A stretch of 64,000 nucleotides of DNA, taken from Camarhynchus parvulus (lineage: Eukaryota > Chordata > Aves > Passeriformes > Thraupidae). Position numbers and translations under genes: made by a program. Below are positions 19,591-30,883 of the stretch, piece after piece. Position 1 is the stretch's first letter, and every line of letters begins with the position of its first letter. The notes beneath the pieces are model-generated. The model saw nothing but the letters and a program-made list of their open reading frames with translations, made no database searches and had not been told where the DNA came from. Where the stretch lies: the NCBI RefSeq assembly GCF_901933205.1, contig NC_044597.1, positions 2,034,126 to 2,098,125 of the forward strand, given 5' to 3'.

Positions 19591-21330
19591 CAAGGGTTGT
19601 TTTGGGGGAGAGGGAGTTGTGGGGTTTTTTTTCTTTTCCACTGTTTCTCAATATCCGCTGTTTTATTTTTTCATTGTCAGTGTCTTAAACAAATGTTACC
19701 CAACGCAACTCTATTTTTTTCCTTTCCAAACTATCTATCCCTCACTGACTCTCTCTTCTGGCCAGTCCACTCTGTATGTTTCCCAGACAGGCTTTTCAGA
19801 AGATCTCAACTGTCTTTGTGGTCCCAAATTTCTGAGGTTTGAGTACTAAAGGTGTTCCCTATCAGCTCCACTCTTCAGGAGGGGTGGGAGAGAGGGATAG
19901 ATGCAAAGTAGAATTCTCCTCTGTTGGCATCCAGGCAGGAGGACCTTGCACTCTTTGGTGCAAGGCTGAACTCTGCAGGAAGGGACCTCAGTTCTCCCCT
20001 GGCATGCCAATTTTCTCTATGCACCCAGAGATGGGAAAAAAAATCTTCTTGCTCTGAGGGGCTGGGATTATTGCCTCAGGGGAAAGGAAATGGTGGAGGA
20101 AAGAGCTTCTGCCATGGAACTGTCCCAGGATGGGATTGCAATTGCAGTGAGAGAGCAAGGGTTGTTCTGACTGGTGCTCTCTTTCCAGGACCATGGCAGG
20201 AACTGGTGGTGGCTTGTCCCTGTCACCTTGTCAGCCCATGTGAATAACCTTTCCTCTCCCAGAGGTGCTCTGTGTGATGAGAGTTGGGAATGTGCTGTCT
20301 GCAAGATGCCTTAGCTCTGAAAGTGTGTGCAATGAACACCTGGGGCTGCACGGGGCACTGCAAGGCCGTGCTGGAAGAGCAGTATCTGACTTCTCTGAGA
20401 CAAAGAGGTATTTCCCTCTCAGAAAAAAAATAAGGAGAAAATGTTGTGGGTTGAGATAAAGACAGCGGGATTTCTTATCAGTTACCAAGAGAAAAAACAA
20501 GGCTTGATTTGGGGAACATTCATTGTACACTTTACAAACAAAACAAAGCAATACTGTGTGAAAAAACACTAAAATAACTTCACTCCATCTCCAACTCTTT
20601 TTCAGTGATGCAACTGCTCTTCTTCATCCCTGGTTCTCTTCTATTTCCTTCATGTTTAAGCAGCACAGCAGGATAGAGAACGAGGAGTTGCAGCCAGAAC
20701 ACAAGTTATTTCTGGGAAAGATCACCTTCAACAGAACTGATCATGAAAAAGCAGCAGGATTTTGGCAGTTAGCCTAAAAATAATCACACGTTCCTATTCT
20801 TCCAGACACAGTTGCTAGACATGCAATTTTGGGGGGATATGGAAGTCCTGGTCCTTGAACATGAAAGGAGTTTGACTCAAAGATGTTTGTCTTCCCCAGT
20901 ACCGCACAAGAAAGTCTGTTCTACATCTCACATCAGAGCACAACCCAGGTCCCAGTCCATTCAGTTCAACACCCATTTGCTGTGAGATGCAACCACTTCC
21001 TCACTCAGCACCAGGGAGATGAGCTGTAAAAGTACATCCAGCATAGGTCTGGAGAGGAGGAACCTGTGTCCCATCTCAGTCCCCAGAAACACTCCACCAT
21101 AAGAGGAACCATTCAGGGATTTCAATTCAGTGGTCTGTCTGGAACAACTCAAAATTATGTGCACTCATATGAGGACAGGAAGAAGTCAGCACCTGGGCTC
21201 TCTGTTGACACAACATGTCCCCGCACATGGCAGTCGTTGGGCAAGAAGCACAAAATTGGTGCCCATTTTGTGCCAACTTTGACACAAACAAACCCACAAG
21301 AATGACACAGGTTCACATCAGCTGAATGTA
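19591..21330. other. K5/K6 inter-arm region, no gene
   Basis: 1.7 kb between the two inverted type A genes. From about 20440 to 21300 it is alignable by eye to 61300-62400 upstream of K19 (for example TTTAAGCAGCACAG.GGAT, and TCAGCACCAGG..GATGAGCTGTA). This identifies it as a type A distal upstream module. No convincing ORF. Confidence 0.55.
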
Positions 21331-21597
21331 TGGAATGCCAATAGCCCTTGATCTGAGCATTTGGCAGGTGCTGTTGTGTTTACCTCCCGGAAATCCTTGG
21401 GCTTGTCCTCCTGGCACTTACAGAAGTCCTCAAGGGGGAAATAATATGGCATGTGCCAGGAAATGAAAAGGATGCAGTGCAGGAAACCAGGACACAGCCC
21501 CTACCATTAACTGGGATGCTACACATTTGACATGAGCTGGTCAGAAAATTATGGCTTCCACAAAGGAGTCTCTGGGCCTGAGGCAAGGCAGGACTGC

Positions 21598-21667
21598 TAT
21601 AAAAGGCAGCCCAAGTCTCTGCTCTCTCATCCACTTCTCTCACCTCCTCCTCCTCCTCAGGAATCAG
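21598..21667 (+). promoter_or_regulatory. K6 TATA box and non-coding exon 1
   Basis: TATAAAAGG at 21598-21606, exon 1 about 21629-21667 ending GGAATCAG, donor GTGAGT. Confidence 0.9.
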
Positions 21668-21989
21668 GTGAGTGGGAAGCCTTCTCTCCTGCTGCTGCTG
21701 CTTCAAGAGCAGCTCTTGCCTGGCTGGAGGTCTCAGCTGAGAGGCGGCTACAAGAGCCCAGGGCTGGGAGCTGCTTGTGCTGGGAGAGGGCAGGGGAGAG
21801 AAGGTCTTGTGTGGACTGAGAGAGGCTGGGACTTGGCTGAGGTGGCTCCTGGGCTTTGAGCTGGGCACTGCAATGTGGGCCAGGAGGTGCCTTGGCTGCA
21901 GGGTGTTTGGGTGCAGTGCTGCTTCTCATGTGTCCTCACTTTGTGCTTCTCCCCTCCTTCCACCCTAGGTGCACCTGTGACCCCGAGCC

Positions 21990-22298
21990 ATGTCCTGCTG
22001 CAAGCCCTGCGAGCCTTGCTGCCAGCCCTGTGGCCCCTGCCCGCTGGCCAGCAGCTGCAATGAGTGCTGTGTCAGGCAGTGCCAGAGCTCCCACGTTGTC
22101 ATTGAGCCCTCCCCTGTGCTGGTGACCCTGCCCGGCCCCATCCTCAGCTCCTTCCCACAGAACACCGCCGTGGGATCCTCCACCTCTGCTGCTGTTGGCA
22201 ACATCCTCAGCTGTGGCGGAGTGCCCATCAGCTCTGGGGGCTTTGACATCTCCTGCATCACCAACTGCTTTGGTGGTAGCAGGTGCCGTCCCTGCTAA
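21990..22298 (+). CDS. K6: type A feather beta-keratin (102 aa)
   Basis: Protein identical by eye to K5 (CEPCC arm, [18 protein letters not shown] tail), on the opposite strand 3.5 kb away, so the pair is an inverted duplication that is recent or kept alike by gene conversion. Exon 2 starts at 21969 after ACCCTAG; start ATG 21 nt later. Intron 21668-21968, 301 bp. Its 3' flank (22600-23000) is the empty-site reference for the LTR at 15753-16067. 16 Cys. Confidence 0.96.
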   Translation: MSCCKPCEPCCQPCGPCPLASSCNECCVRQCQSSHVVIEPSPVLVTLPGPILSSFPQNTAVGSSTSAAVGNILSCGGVPISSGGFDISCITNCFGGSRCRPC

Positions 22299-22585
22299 AG
22301 CTGCTGGCAACATCCTCGGGCACCTCCAAAGACCTCTGAACCTGGTTCTGGGCACATATAGGTCTTTGGGAGATTGTATTTAGAGCTGCAGGCTTTTCTT
22401 TCCTTCTTCTACTCTCACCTCTCTTTTATTCACTGGCTGTTTCTCCCAAGGCCAGTCAAGTGTGGACATGTTGCCTTCCCTCCCTCTGCAGGGCAGGCAG
22501 GTGCATCCCCTGCATGAGCTCCACTGCGTCTTAGTGGCTGCTCCTCTTGGCCTCTGTGAGCCACCTGCTTTTCCACTTTATGCTC

Positions 22586-22591
22586 AATAAA
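22586..22591 (+). terminator. K6 poly(A) signal AATAAA
   Basis: CTCAATAAAGTTGTTTTGC, 288 nt after the stop. Confidence 0.9.
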
Positions 22592-22994
22592 GTTGTTTTG
22601 CATCCAAGCCTTGGCCTCCATATCTTCCTTTTTTTCTATGGAAACTGTTCCAGTCTGCACAGGAGAAAAGGTGGATGGGGAGCACGTGGGACTCCCTGTA
22701 GTGGATTTTCCTTTCTGCCTTTTCCATTGGAGTTGATGAAGAACATGCCTGGCTACTCCACAGCCAATGACAAACAGGGAAAAGATGGCTCCAAAGGGTG
22801 GCAAGAATGGGGAAGGGAAACAGCAATGTCTGGGACCAGCCCATAGGCTCATCTCTTCCTTCTCCTCCCCTGCATTACCCAGGCTAGGGCCCATGAGCAG
22901 CACATGTGGTCAAAGGCAGATGGGACAGGTACCGCATAGAGTCCTTCAGCACCTGGCAGGACCCAGCTGCTGTCCAGACATGCAGGGCTGAGGT

Positions 22995-24280
22995 GATGCA
23001 GAATTTGGGATCAGCATCTGCCAATCAAGTTGGGCAGACTTGGGGTGGCACCTTGCCTTCATTAAGGAGAGGGAAATACTGAGGATTGTAAAATGCTCAA
23101 GGTCAAAAGGAGTGAAGGAATTGGCTTAGGGCCTGGGTTCAGATGTGGATAGTGGCCTTTCCAGGAATGTAAGCCTCTGGGGAAAGGAAAGCTGCAGGTT
23201 GCCTGGAAACACTGATAGCAAACAGCTGAACTTGGCAGGAGTCAGAGCAGGGAGCTGCAGCACCTACAGATGAAAGGCTGCATCTGCCAAAGGCCAAACC
23301 ACTTTGCCAGGAAGCTTGCTTTGAATGAAAACCCTTCAAGAGGAGAGACAGTGGGTGGTTTCCCTGTGTGGTGATGTCAGCTAATGCTGGAGTTCCCTGC
23401 TACTCCCTGAGGCCATGAGGCCCTGAAATCAAGGCCAAAGATTTGAATGCCTGATAAGAACAACAGAACAGCATTTTACTCTTACCAAATTAATAAAACA
23501 ATGTAGCCTTGGAGAATTAGGTGTGTAATAAATAACTGGATAGTCACTGGCTTTTACTCTTATGTGTTATCTTTTGCAGATTATTATTAATCACAACAAT
23601 TTTGATATAGTACAATTTGCAATCACTTTTAACTGGTTTTGGATATAGCATCATTTGTCAGCTTTTGCAGCCAATGCTCTGGCCATGTGTAGTTTATACA
23701 TATTAGCGTGATAAATATATTACAGTTTTGGTTTTCACAAAATATTAAAATAGAGTCTATATAATATTAACTTTTGCAGAACATTTTTGTCTTTGCAACT
23801 AGCTGACAATAGTGAGAAAACGCAGATAAGTTTCTGGAAATAGCTAAAACTGTCTGTATGATTAGATAACATAGAAGGAACCACATGGGTAACATTGAAA
23901 GAAGGGACGTGAAAAGACTCCTGCCATTGACCCTGTGGTGATCAATAATTCTGTTTGTTGGTGTGAGGAAATGGCATAACCAGTGTGAGGAAATGTCATA
24001 TACATTGAGAGGAAATGATATACATGACTCCCAGAAATCAAATCTACACTTTTGCATGACAGATCAAGGGTCGAACAAAGCTGAAGAGTTCCTGGAACAT
24101 GTAAAAGAACTCACAGGAATATTTGAATATGTATAACCCTCATGAATAGGTATGTAACAAATTTAATGAAAATATATATATGATAATTCTTTTAAGCTAA
24201 AAGTGTGGTTCTGGCAGCTTGCCAGGCACTCCAGTGCTGGATATTGTCCCTTTTATCCCTTAATTTTCAATTAAGGAATG
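22995..24280. other. Intergenic, possibly decayed LTR DNA at 23440-24240
   Basis: The first 450 bp hold no feature I recognise. From about 23440 the sequence becomes AT-rich, with GAATATGTATAACCCTCATG and several AATAAA/ATTAAT blocks suggestive of old LTR sequence. No ends or target duplication can be defined, and no protein coding is visible. Confidence 0.4.
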
Positions 24281-24284
24281 AAAA

Positions 24285-24560
24285 TCTGCAGACATGGGGA
24301 GACATTCTTTGAACATATAGCAAAAAATGGAGGAGGAAGGAGACAGAGGCTGCATTTCAGTTCTGTGGGTACTTCTCTGCAAGCAACATTCAGTTGTATA
24401 TTGGCTTCTTCTGGCAAAGATACCCGGCTACTCTGTGGTGCTGAAGGACACACCAAGGGCAGGTCTGACTGAGGGAATCTTCATGTGCCCTCATGATGAG
24501 GGTCACACTCCTACAAGTGCGCACACGCACACAGACAGAGACTGACTCACGTGTGCTCAT
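24285..24560 (+). repeat. Type A distal upstream module (copy before K7)
   Basis: Shares TGCATTTCAGTTCT..ACTTCTCTGCAA, TTGGCTTCT and TTCATGTGCC landmarks with 31200-31420 (before K9) and 61985-62230 (before K19). Located 0.7-2 kb upstream of a type A TATA box in each case. Confidence 0.75.
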
Positions 24561-25251
24561 GCATGGCTGCATGGAGCCAAGCAAAACTCTATATATTCAC
24601 AGAAGGCCATAAAAATACCAGCCACTCAGAACTCTGCGGAGGATATGTTGGGAGCAACTCCAGCAGGAGAGGACTCAGGTATACCAGAGAAAGATCAGGT
24701 CACAGACACACTGCTGGTGTTCACAGGTGACCAACAGAGACTGCACAGTAAGAGCATGAGGCAAATGATAGCAGCTGAATTTTCCTGTGAGCAATGTTTG
24801 TGCAGCAATGGGGTCAGTGCAGCAATGACTGACTGTCACAGAGAGTCAGGGAGAAAAAAAGAAAAGTATGCTGAATATCTCCCCACATGACCATCCTGAG
24901 AATGCAGGAATGAGAGCAGTGTACATTCCTGACAATTCTAATACAAAAATCCTCACAGAGTTTTTGGCACAGGTTCACATCAACTGACCACATGGAATGC
25001 CATCATCTGAGCCTTCTTCCTGAGCTGACATGTCTGTATCCTGGAAATATTTGGGCCTCTCATCCCAGCACTTACAGAAGACTTCAGATAGGAATTCAGA
25101 TGGAATGAGACAGGAAATGAAAAGGCAGCAATGCAGGCAATCAGAACACAGCCCCTACCATTAGCCAGGATGGTTCATATTTGACATGAGCTGGTCAGAA
25201 AATTATGGTTTCCACTAAGGTGCCTCTGGGCCTGAGGCAGGGCAGGACTGC

Positions 25252-25321
25252 TATAAAAGGCAGCCCAAGTCTCTGCTCTCTCATCCACTTCTCTCACCTC
25301 CTTCTCCTCCTCAGGAATCAG
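25252..25321 (+). promoter_or_regulatory. K7 TATA box and non-coding exon 1
   Basis: TATAAAAGG at 25252-25260; exon 1 ends GGAATCAG at 25321; donor GTGAGT. The promoter looks fully intact even though the CDS tail is altered. Confidence 0.88.
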
Positions 25322-25638
25322 GTGAGTGGGAAGCATCTTTGCATCTCCTCCTTGAAGATGGGATCTGTCCTGGCTGGAGGTCTCAGCTGAGAGGGGCTAC
25401 AGGAGCCCAGGGCTGGGAGCTGCTTGTGCTGGGAGAGGGCAGGGGAGAGAAGGTCTTGTGCAGGCAGAGGGAGGCTGGGACTTGGCTGAGGTGGCTGCTG
25501 GGCTTTGAGCTGGGCACTGCAATGTGGGGCAGGAGGTGCCTTGGCTGCAGGGTGTTTGGGTTCAGTGCTGCTTCCAACGTGTCCTCACTTTGTGCTTCTC
25601 CCTTCCCTCTGTGCCAGGTGCACCTGTGACCCCGAGCC

Positions 25639-26013
25639 ATGTCCTGCTGCAGGCCCTGTGACCCTTGCTGCCAGCCCTGTGGCCCCTGCCCGCTGGCCAG
25701 CAGCTGCAATGAGTGCTGTGTCAGGCAGTGCCAGAGCTCCCACGTTGTCATTGAGCCGCCTGCTGTGCTGGTGACCCTGCCCGGCCCCATCCTCAGCTCC
25801 TCCCCACAGAACACCGCCGTGGGATCCTCCACCTCTGCTGCTGTTGGCAACATCCTCAGCTGTGGCGGAGTGCCCATCAGCTCTGGGGGCTTTGACATCT
25901 CCTGCATCACCAACTGCTATGGTGGCAGTAGTGCTGTCGTCCCTGCTAAAGATCCTGCTGCTAATATCCTTAGCGAACAACCTCCAAGACCTCAGAACAT
26001 GCTGCTGGAATGA
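25639..26013 (+). CDS. K7: type A feather beta-keratin with frameshifted, extended C-terminus (124 aa)
   Basis: Normal type A through residue 97 (arm begins [38 protein letters not shown]). Then GGCAGTAG-TGCTG stands where other copies have GGCAGCAGATGCTG: a one-base loss near 25930. The usual stop (25947-25949) is thereby out of frame, and translation runs through former 3' UTR as [17 protein letters not shown].. to a TGA at 26011-26013. The tail loses its terminal cysteines (..RCCRPC) and gains 27 unrelated residues, acidic at the end. Promoter, splice sites (intron 25322-25617) and poly(A) signal remain. It may be an expressed variant or an early pseudogene; conservation in relatives would decide. 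Confidence 0.88.
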   Translation: MSCCRPCDPCCQPCGPCPLASSCNECCVRQCQSSHVVIEPPAVLVTLPGPILSSSPQNTAVGSSTSAAVGNILSCGGVPISSGGFDISCITNCYGGSSAVVPAKDPAANILSEQPPRPQNMLLE

Positions 26014-26248
26014 AGATGGAAGTTTTGGAATGTTAGATTTAGACTGTTTGCTTACGGTTAACTTCTCCTCTCTCTTCCCTTTCTTTTGCATTCCTTTCCT
26101 GTCACCACCATGCAATGTCTGCCTAGTGGGACCTCTTGGCTTCTCTCCCTCCCTGTCTCTGGAGGCCAGGCAGATGGACACCCCCACTGCATCTTAGTGG
26201 CCGCTCCAGATGCCTTCTGTGAGCCTCCTCCTTTTCTTCTTTAGTCTC

Positions 26249-26254
26249 AATAAA
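26249..26254 (+). terminator. K7 poly(A) signal AATAAA
   Basis: CTCAATAAAGTTG, 236 nt after the displaced stop. Confidence 0.88.
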
Positions 26255-26389
26255 GTTGTTTTGCATCCAAGCCTTGGCCTCTGATTTCCTCTTCTTCTGT
26301 TACATGTTCTTCCATCCACCCCAGGAGAAAACGTGGAGAAGTAGAGGCTGGGACTCCCTACAGTGGCTTTGACTTTTTGCCCTTTACGT

Positions 26390-26700
26390 GGTAGCTGTCA
26401 AACACATCCGTGGATAATCAGCGAACTGAGTCATTGGGTGAAAATGGCCAGAGAAATTGGAAATTTCTCATTCCTGGGGAAATGTTCAAGCATCTTTGCT
26501 CCAGGACTGTGCGCACATTTGATTTGTTCGATGCAGCTCAATGTCCATTTTGTGCGGATTGCGGTGGATTTCAAAATTAAATTAAATCAGCCACACAAAA
26601 GAGCTGATTGGGAACGGCTTTTCTCTGGGGTCCTTTGCTCGTTCATCCAGGAACCGCCAATCTTCTTCCAATGTCACAAAATGCAACCAAGTGGGGATTT
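26390..26700 (+). mobile_element. Degenerate CR1-like fragment
   Basis: GAAATTTCTCATTCCTGG..AAATGTTCAAGC and GGACTGTG.GCACATTTGAT follow the CR1 3' region, as in the clearer copy at 29840-30060, but substitutions are many. Boundaries are uncertain. Confidence 0.45.
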
Positions 26701-26779
26701 TTTTACCATGCCCCTTTTAGATTGTCTACTACTTATTTCCAAATATGTTGTGGTTTGATACTGCCCAAATGGAGGGAAG

Positions 26780-26817
26780 AAGGGGGGGCCCCTTGGGGGG
26801 GCCCCCCCCCGGGGGTC
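26780..26817. repeat. G-run/C-run block
   Basis: Runs of 7 G, 4 C, 7 G, 9 C and 5 G within 38 bp. Could fold as a hairpin or G-quadruplex; long homopolymers here also carry a risk of sequencing error. Confidence 0.8.
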
Positions 26818-27027
26818 CTCTCTTTTTCGTCACCTGCTCCAGTGTGAGCCCTTTTCCCATGAGCTGCAGTGGATCTCTGCATCCATGTGGACTTCATGGA
26901 TTACAGGGGGACAGTTTGTTTCACCATGGTCCTCACCACAGCTTGCAGAAGAATCTTGGCTCCAACGCTTGAAGCAACTTCTCCTCCTCTTTCTTCCACT
27001 GACCTTCGTGCCACCATGTTGCTTCCC

Positions 27028-27450
27028 CTCTTCTCTTCTCTTCTCTTCTCTTCTCTTCTCTTCTCTTCTCTTCTCTTCTCTTCTCTTCTCTTCTCTTCTC
27101 TTCTCTTCTCTTCTCTTCTCTTCTCTTCTCTTCTCTTCTCTTCTCTTCTCTTCTCTTCTCTTCTCTTCTCTTCTCTTCTCTTCTCTTCTCTTCTCTTCTC
27201 TTCTCTTCTCTTCTCTTCTCTTCTCTTCTCTTCTCTTCTCTTCTCTTCTCTTCTCTTCTCTTCTCTTCTCTTCTCTTCTCTTCTCTTCCCTTCTCTTCCC
27301 TTCCCTCCCTTCCCTCCCTCCTCCCCTCCCTCCCTCCCTCCCTCCCCTCCCTCCTCCCTCCCCTCCCCTCCCTCCCCTCCCTCCCTTCCCTTCCCTTCCC
27401 TTCCTTCCTTCCCTTCTCTTCTCTTCTCTTCTCTTCTCTTCTCTTCTCTT
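27028..27450. repeat. (TTCTC)n pyrimidine tract, about 420 bp
   Basis: About 52 nearly perfect TTCTC units (27028-27287), then TTCCC/TCCC-rich pyrimidine DNA to about 27412, then TTCTC again to 27449. One strand is essentially pure pyrimidine. The open frames through it (both strands) are repeat artefacts. Confidence 0.98.
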
Positions 27451-28060
27451 GAAGAAAAACTGCTGCTTCCAGGTGCCATCACCAACAAGTTCCACCAATT
27501 CAAAGATTCCTACAGGAGTGCTGAGAAGTCAATTCATCTAGGATCTGCATGGGCAAGTTCCTCACCATGTTTTTGCCACCAGCCATGCAGCCCTGCCAAC
27601 ATGCTCTGAGCACACCAGGCATTCAGTTAAAGAGATTATTTTATCATATGCACTGATTACATATTCATTAGCTAGCCCAACACACTTGACTTATTTGACA
27701 TAGTTGCCATCCTTATCACATGTCCTTCTATACTTCTGGGGGGTGTGTCCTGAAGCCTGATGTCCTTCTTGGGTAGCCGGTGCTCCACTACCGCATTTGA
27801 GTCAGGCCAATATTGTTGTTTAGCAGAACTTTTGCTTTGTCAGACTTTCAGGGCTGAGTGAGCATCCTGCTTGCCATTTGCATGACTTCTGTTTGCCTAA
27901 GTTACATCCTTAAGGTATTTCTCCAAGGCTGTGCTGTTCTGGGATACTGCTCTTATCAGAATGAAATGCTGTTCTGTTCGACTGTCCTTTTCAACCTCCC
28001 TACTTCCACGTCCCAGACATGGTCAAACTCGCTTCCCGACATGCCTCATTCTCTTTGACA
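27451..28060. other. Intergenic, no gene recognised
   Basis: From about 27620 the sequence is AT-rich with LTR-like features (TTATTTTATCATATGC) but no definable ends. Near 28060 it joins the type B upstream module. Confidence 0.45.
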
Positions 28061-28636
28061 GAAACATTTTCCCATAGGTCCTGGCTCAGGACAAAGGCCT
28101 GTGTGGCCACAGATTCTGGAAACACCAAGCAGGGAAGAAGCTCAGGCAGCACTGCTACAGGGATCTCAAGGATTTTGCAGGATGATGCAGAGAACAAAGA
28201 GGTTTCAGTGAGGGTGCAGGGCACATAGTCAGGGGAGGCATTGGATGCAGAGACAGAGACTGGAGGGCTGGAAGCAGATGGGACCCATCCAGTCAGCAGG
28301 GATTACAAAAATCTTGCAGCATTACAAAACTCCAGCAGAGTGCCCCAGACTGGTATCACCTGCCTCCTTGTGATCACTTCTGCACTTAGTTCATGTCTTC
28401 TGTCCTTACTGACACATCCTTGCCTCCAGGACACATGGAACCTCGCATACCAGCACTCAGAAGAAGTGTCTGTGAGGGAATGGGAATGAGGTCAGCCAGG
28501 AAATGCAAAGTCATGGTAGAGGAAAAATCCAACTCATGTCATAACCTTCTAGTACATGTTTCCGTTCACTGAAATTTCTAAAGAAAATTGTCACTTATGT
28601 AGCAGGACTGTGTCCCCTGAGGCACTGTGGGGCCAG
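28061..28636 (+). repeat. Type B upstream module (copy before K8, partial)
   Basis: Diverged copy of the DNA upstream of K11, K13, K15 and K17: CTGGAAACACCAAGCAGGGA, GAAGCTCAGGCAGCACTGC, ACTGGAGGGCTGG, CAGGAAATGCAAAGTCATGG. Shorter than the array copies because the left part, including the GC-rich ORF-bearing segment, is missing. Confidence 0.75.
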
Positions 28637-28703
28637 GATAAAAGGCAGCCCAACTGGGGGCTCTCTCAACCACTTCTGTCACCTCCTGCTCCTTGGGAAC
28701 CAG
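28637..28703 (+). promoter_or_regulatory. K8 GATAAAAGG box and non-coding exon 1
   Basis: Type B promoter: GATAAAAGG at 28637-28645 in place of TATAAAAGG; leader TCAACCACTTCTGTCACC; exon ends GGGAACCAG at 28703 before GTGAGT. Confidence 0.87.
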
Positions 28704-29093
28704 GTGAGTTGGAAGCCCCTTTCTCCTCCACCTTCTCCAAGACAGCATTGAGATTTCTGGCCCTTGTTGCTGCTCCTTGTTCTTCTGGGGCTGTTCTGCA
28801 CTGGTGCTGGTGTGGGCAGAGGGCAGAGCGTGTGTTCTGGCCAGAGGCTGAGGCTGGGCTGAGGGGCTGATTCTCCTCCAGGTCAGGCAGGAGCAGAGCT
28901 GGGCCTGGCTGAGCTGGGAAGGAGCGTGCTGGGCTGGGGCAAAGGATGCCCAGGTTGGGGCTGGCCAGGCTGGACCTGTGCAGGCAGCAGGGGCCTTGTG
29001 CTGCTGGGATTGCCTTGCGGGCTGTGTCTGAGGTGTGCGTGTGCTCTGCTTCCTCCCTGCCCTCTGTGCCAGGTGCAGCGCCAGGCTCCAGAC

Positions 29094-29423
29094 ATGTCCT
29101 GCTCTGAGAAGTGCCAGCAGTGCCGGCCCTGCGAGCCTTGCTGCCAGCCCTGTGGCCCCTGCCCGCTGGCCAGCAGCTGCAATGAGTGCTGTGTCAGGCA
29201 GTGCCAGAGCTCCCACGTTGTCATTGAGCCTCCTGCTGTGCTGGTGACCCTGCCCGGCCCCATCCTCAGCTCCTTCCCACAGAACACCGCCGTGGGATCC
29301 TCCACCTCTGCTGCTGTTGGCAGCATCCTCAGCTCTGAGGGAGTGCCCATCAGCTCTGGGGGCTTTGACATCTCCTGCATCACCAACTGCTATGGTGGCA
29401 GCAGATGCTGTCGTCCCTGCTAG
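29094..29423 (+). CDS. K8: type B Cys-rich feather beta-keratin (109 aa)
   Basis: Reference for type B. Arm [20 protein letters not shown] (1-20), [18 protein letters not shown] (21-38), beta region [18 protein letters not shown] and ILSSFPQN (39-65), [16 protein letters not shown] (68-83), tail [21 protein letters not shown]. Differs from type A by the seven-residue longer arm with SEKCQQC, by GSILSSEG for GNILSCGG, and by the double Cys before RPC; 17 Cys. Exon 2 starts at 29073 after TGTGCCAG; leader of 21 nt (GTGCAGCGCCAGG..). The in-frame ATG at 28926 is in the 369-bp intron and is not used. Most diverged in flanks of the five B copies. Confidence 0.95.
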   Translation: MSCSEKCQQCRPCEPCCQPCGPCPLASSCNECCVRQCQSSHVVIEPPAVLVTLPGPILSSFPQNTAVGSSTSAAVGSILSSEGVPISSGGFDISCITNCYGGSRCCRPC

Positions 29424-29699
29424 AGGTGCTGCCACCAACATCCTCGCCCAGCATCCTCAGGCAAGAACCTCAGAACATGGAGCTGGAATGAAGACAAAAT
29501 TTTGGGTCATTGGATTTAGACTTTCTAGCTATTCATTCCTTCTTCTGCTCTCTCTTCTTTCTTCCCTTCCTTTTATGTTGACTCTAGCCAATGTCACCTT
29601 AGTGGCCCCCTCCCTTCCCCCCCTCTATCTGCTGGCCAGGCCTCTGGACACCCCCACTTCATCTTAGTAGCTGCTCCTGGTGCTGTCTCTGACATAATC

Positions 29700-29705
29700 A
29701 ATAAA
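29700..29705 (+). terminator. K8 poly(A) signal AATAAA
   Basis: AATCAATAAAGTTTTTTGC, 277 nt after the stop. Confidence 0.88.
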
Positions 29706-29839
29706 GTTTTTTGCATTCAAACCTCGGCCTCTGATTTCTCCTTCATTTTGTGACAACTCTTCCAGTCTCCTTAGAAGTAAAGTGGTAAAGCAGAGAGCTG
29801 GACTTACTGCTATGGGTTTTCCTTGTGCCCTTTCCCTTG

Positions 29840-30060
29840 AAGCTGACAAAGATACCCCGACACTGAGGGTGATGAGGTATTGGAACAGGTTTCCTAGAGC
29901 AATTGTAGATTTCTCATTCCTGGAAATGTTCAAGGCATGGTTGCTCAGGACTTTGAGCCACTTGGTTTGGTGGGGGCCATTCTTGCCCATGTTTTGTGGG
30001 CTGGATGGAGTTGCAAACAAAGAAATGTTTAGGTTCCCTTCTATTCTAAGTGTTTCAGTC
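29840..30060 (+). mobile_element. CR1 LINE fragment downstream of K8
   Basis: GTGATGAGGTATTGGAACAG, CTCATTCCTGGAAATGTTCA and TTGAGCCACTTGGTTTGGTG follow the CR1 3' region on the plus strand. The equivalent CR1 lies downstream of K11, K13, K15 and K17, so it was part of the ancestral unit. Confidence 0.82.
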
Positions 30061-30631
30061 GATACAATTGAGCAGATGGAACCATCACAAAACCATGGTG
30101 GAAAGGAAAAGAGTAAATTCATTGCTTTACCTCACTCCGCAGAGCAGATGCAATCAGCACTCGGGCAGAGATGAACAATTGGAACATTGTCCTGCTTCAG
30201 ATCAGTCCCTGCTGGCAGGGCTCCTCTTTACACCAGTGCTATGCTGTATCTATGTTTTTTGTGATCTCTGAGCTTTGATTTTTCTCTCTCCCAAAGTGGG
30301 GAGCTCAAGCATGTCCGTGAGAGGGCCTCCAAGTCTCTCCAAACACTGGCATTGTCTCTACACAGAGATTCTGCTTCTCCAAACAGAGAATAAAACAGCA
30401 GAAGGCATCCTTTATGGTTTTTCCCACATTGATATCCTCCATGCTTTGGCATCCTCAGCTGCAAAGTCATATCAGCAAACCTACAATCATCCTGCTAATT
30501 CTTCTGCTTTTAGCCCTTTCCTCCCAACCCAAACCACTTCTAATGAAATCTGCTTTCACAGAGGCATTATCAGTGTGACAAATGTGCTCAGTGTTGGGCA
30601 GTGCTGAGCCCCTTTTGGACACAGCTGGAGC

Positions 30632-30638
30632 TGACTCA
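30632..30638 (+). promoter_or_regulatory. AP-1/Maf-type motif in conserved block (K9 side)
   Basis: TGACTCA in CTGGAGCTGACTCAGCC, part of an ~80-bp block found upstream of all array type A genes. Here it is about 2 kb from the K9 TATA because of later insertions. Confidence 0.55.
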
Positions 30639-30883
30639 GCCAGACGAGGTGGGAGACACTGGATTCTTGTCCCAGAGCCCATTCCTACAGTTTTCTGCCT
30701 CAGCTACCAAACCTCGCCACTTTTACTTAAGGGAAAGTGTCCTACACAGTGTGAAGCACAATCAGAAGAATAAAAAATTCAACAGCAGGTTGTTATGCAC
30801 CCTTTTGCTTTAGCCATCTGCCTCAAGCCCCAAGTTGTTTCCCATCTTATTTTCTCTTCCCTGTCCACCTTGGCCTGGCCTTG

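Noticed and set aside
26780..26817. GC-rich promoter or CpG island
   Set aside because: Only homopolymer G and C runs, with hardly any CpG and no gene nearby; a low-complexity block or sequencing artefact is likelier.
26830..27609. Frames of 200-246 codons rich in RREEK or SLLFS repeats
   Set aside because: They are translations of the (TTCTC)n tract in each strand and frame, with no promoter, splice site or domain.
28926..29093. In-frame N-terminal extension of type B genes (165-codon frames at K8, K15, K17)
   Set aside because: It is intron sequence ahead of TGTGCCAG; the exon structure is the same in all 19 genes.
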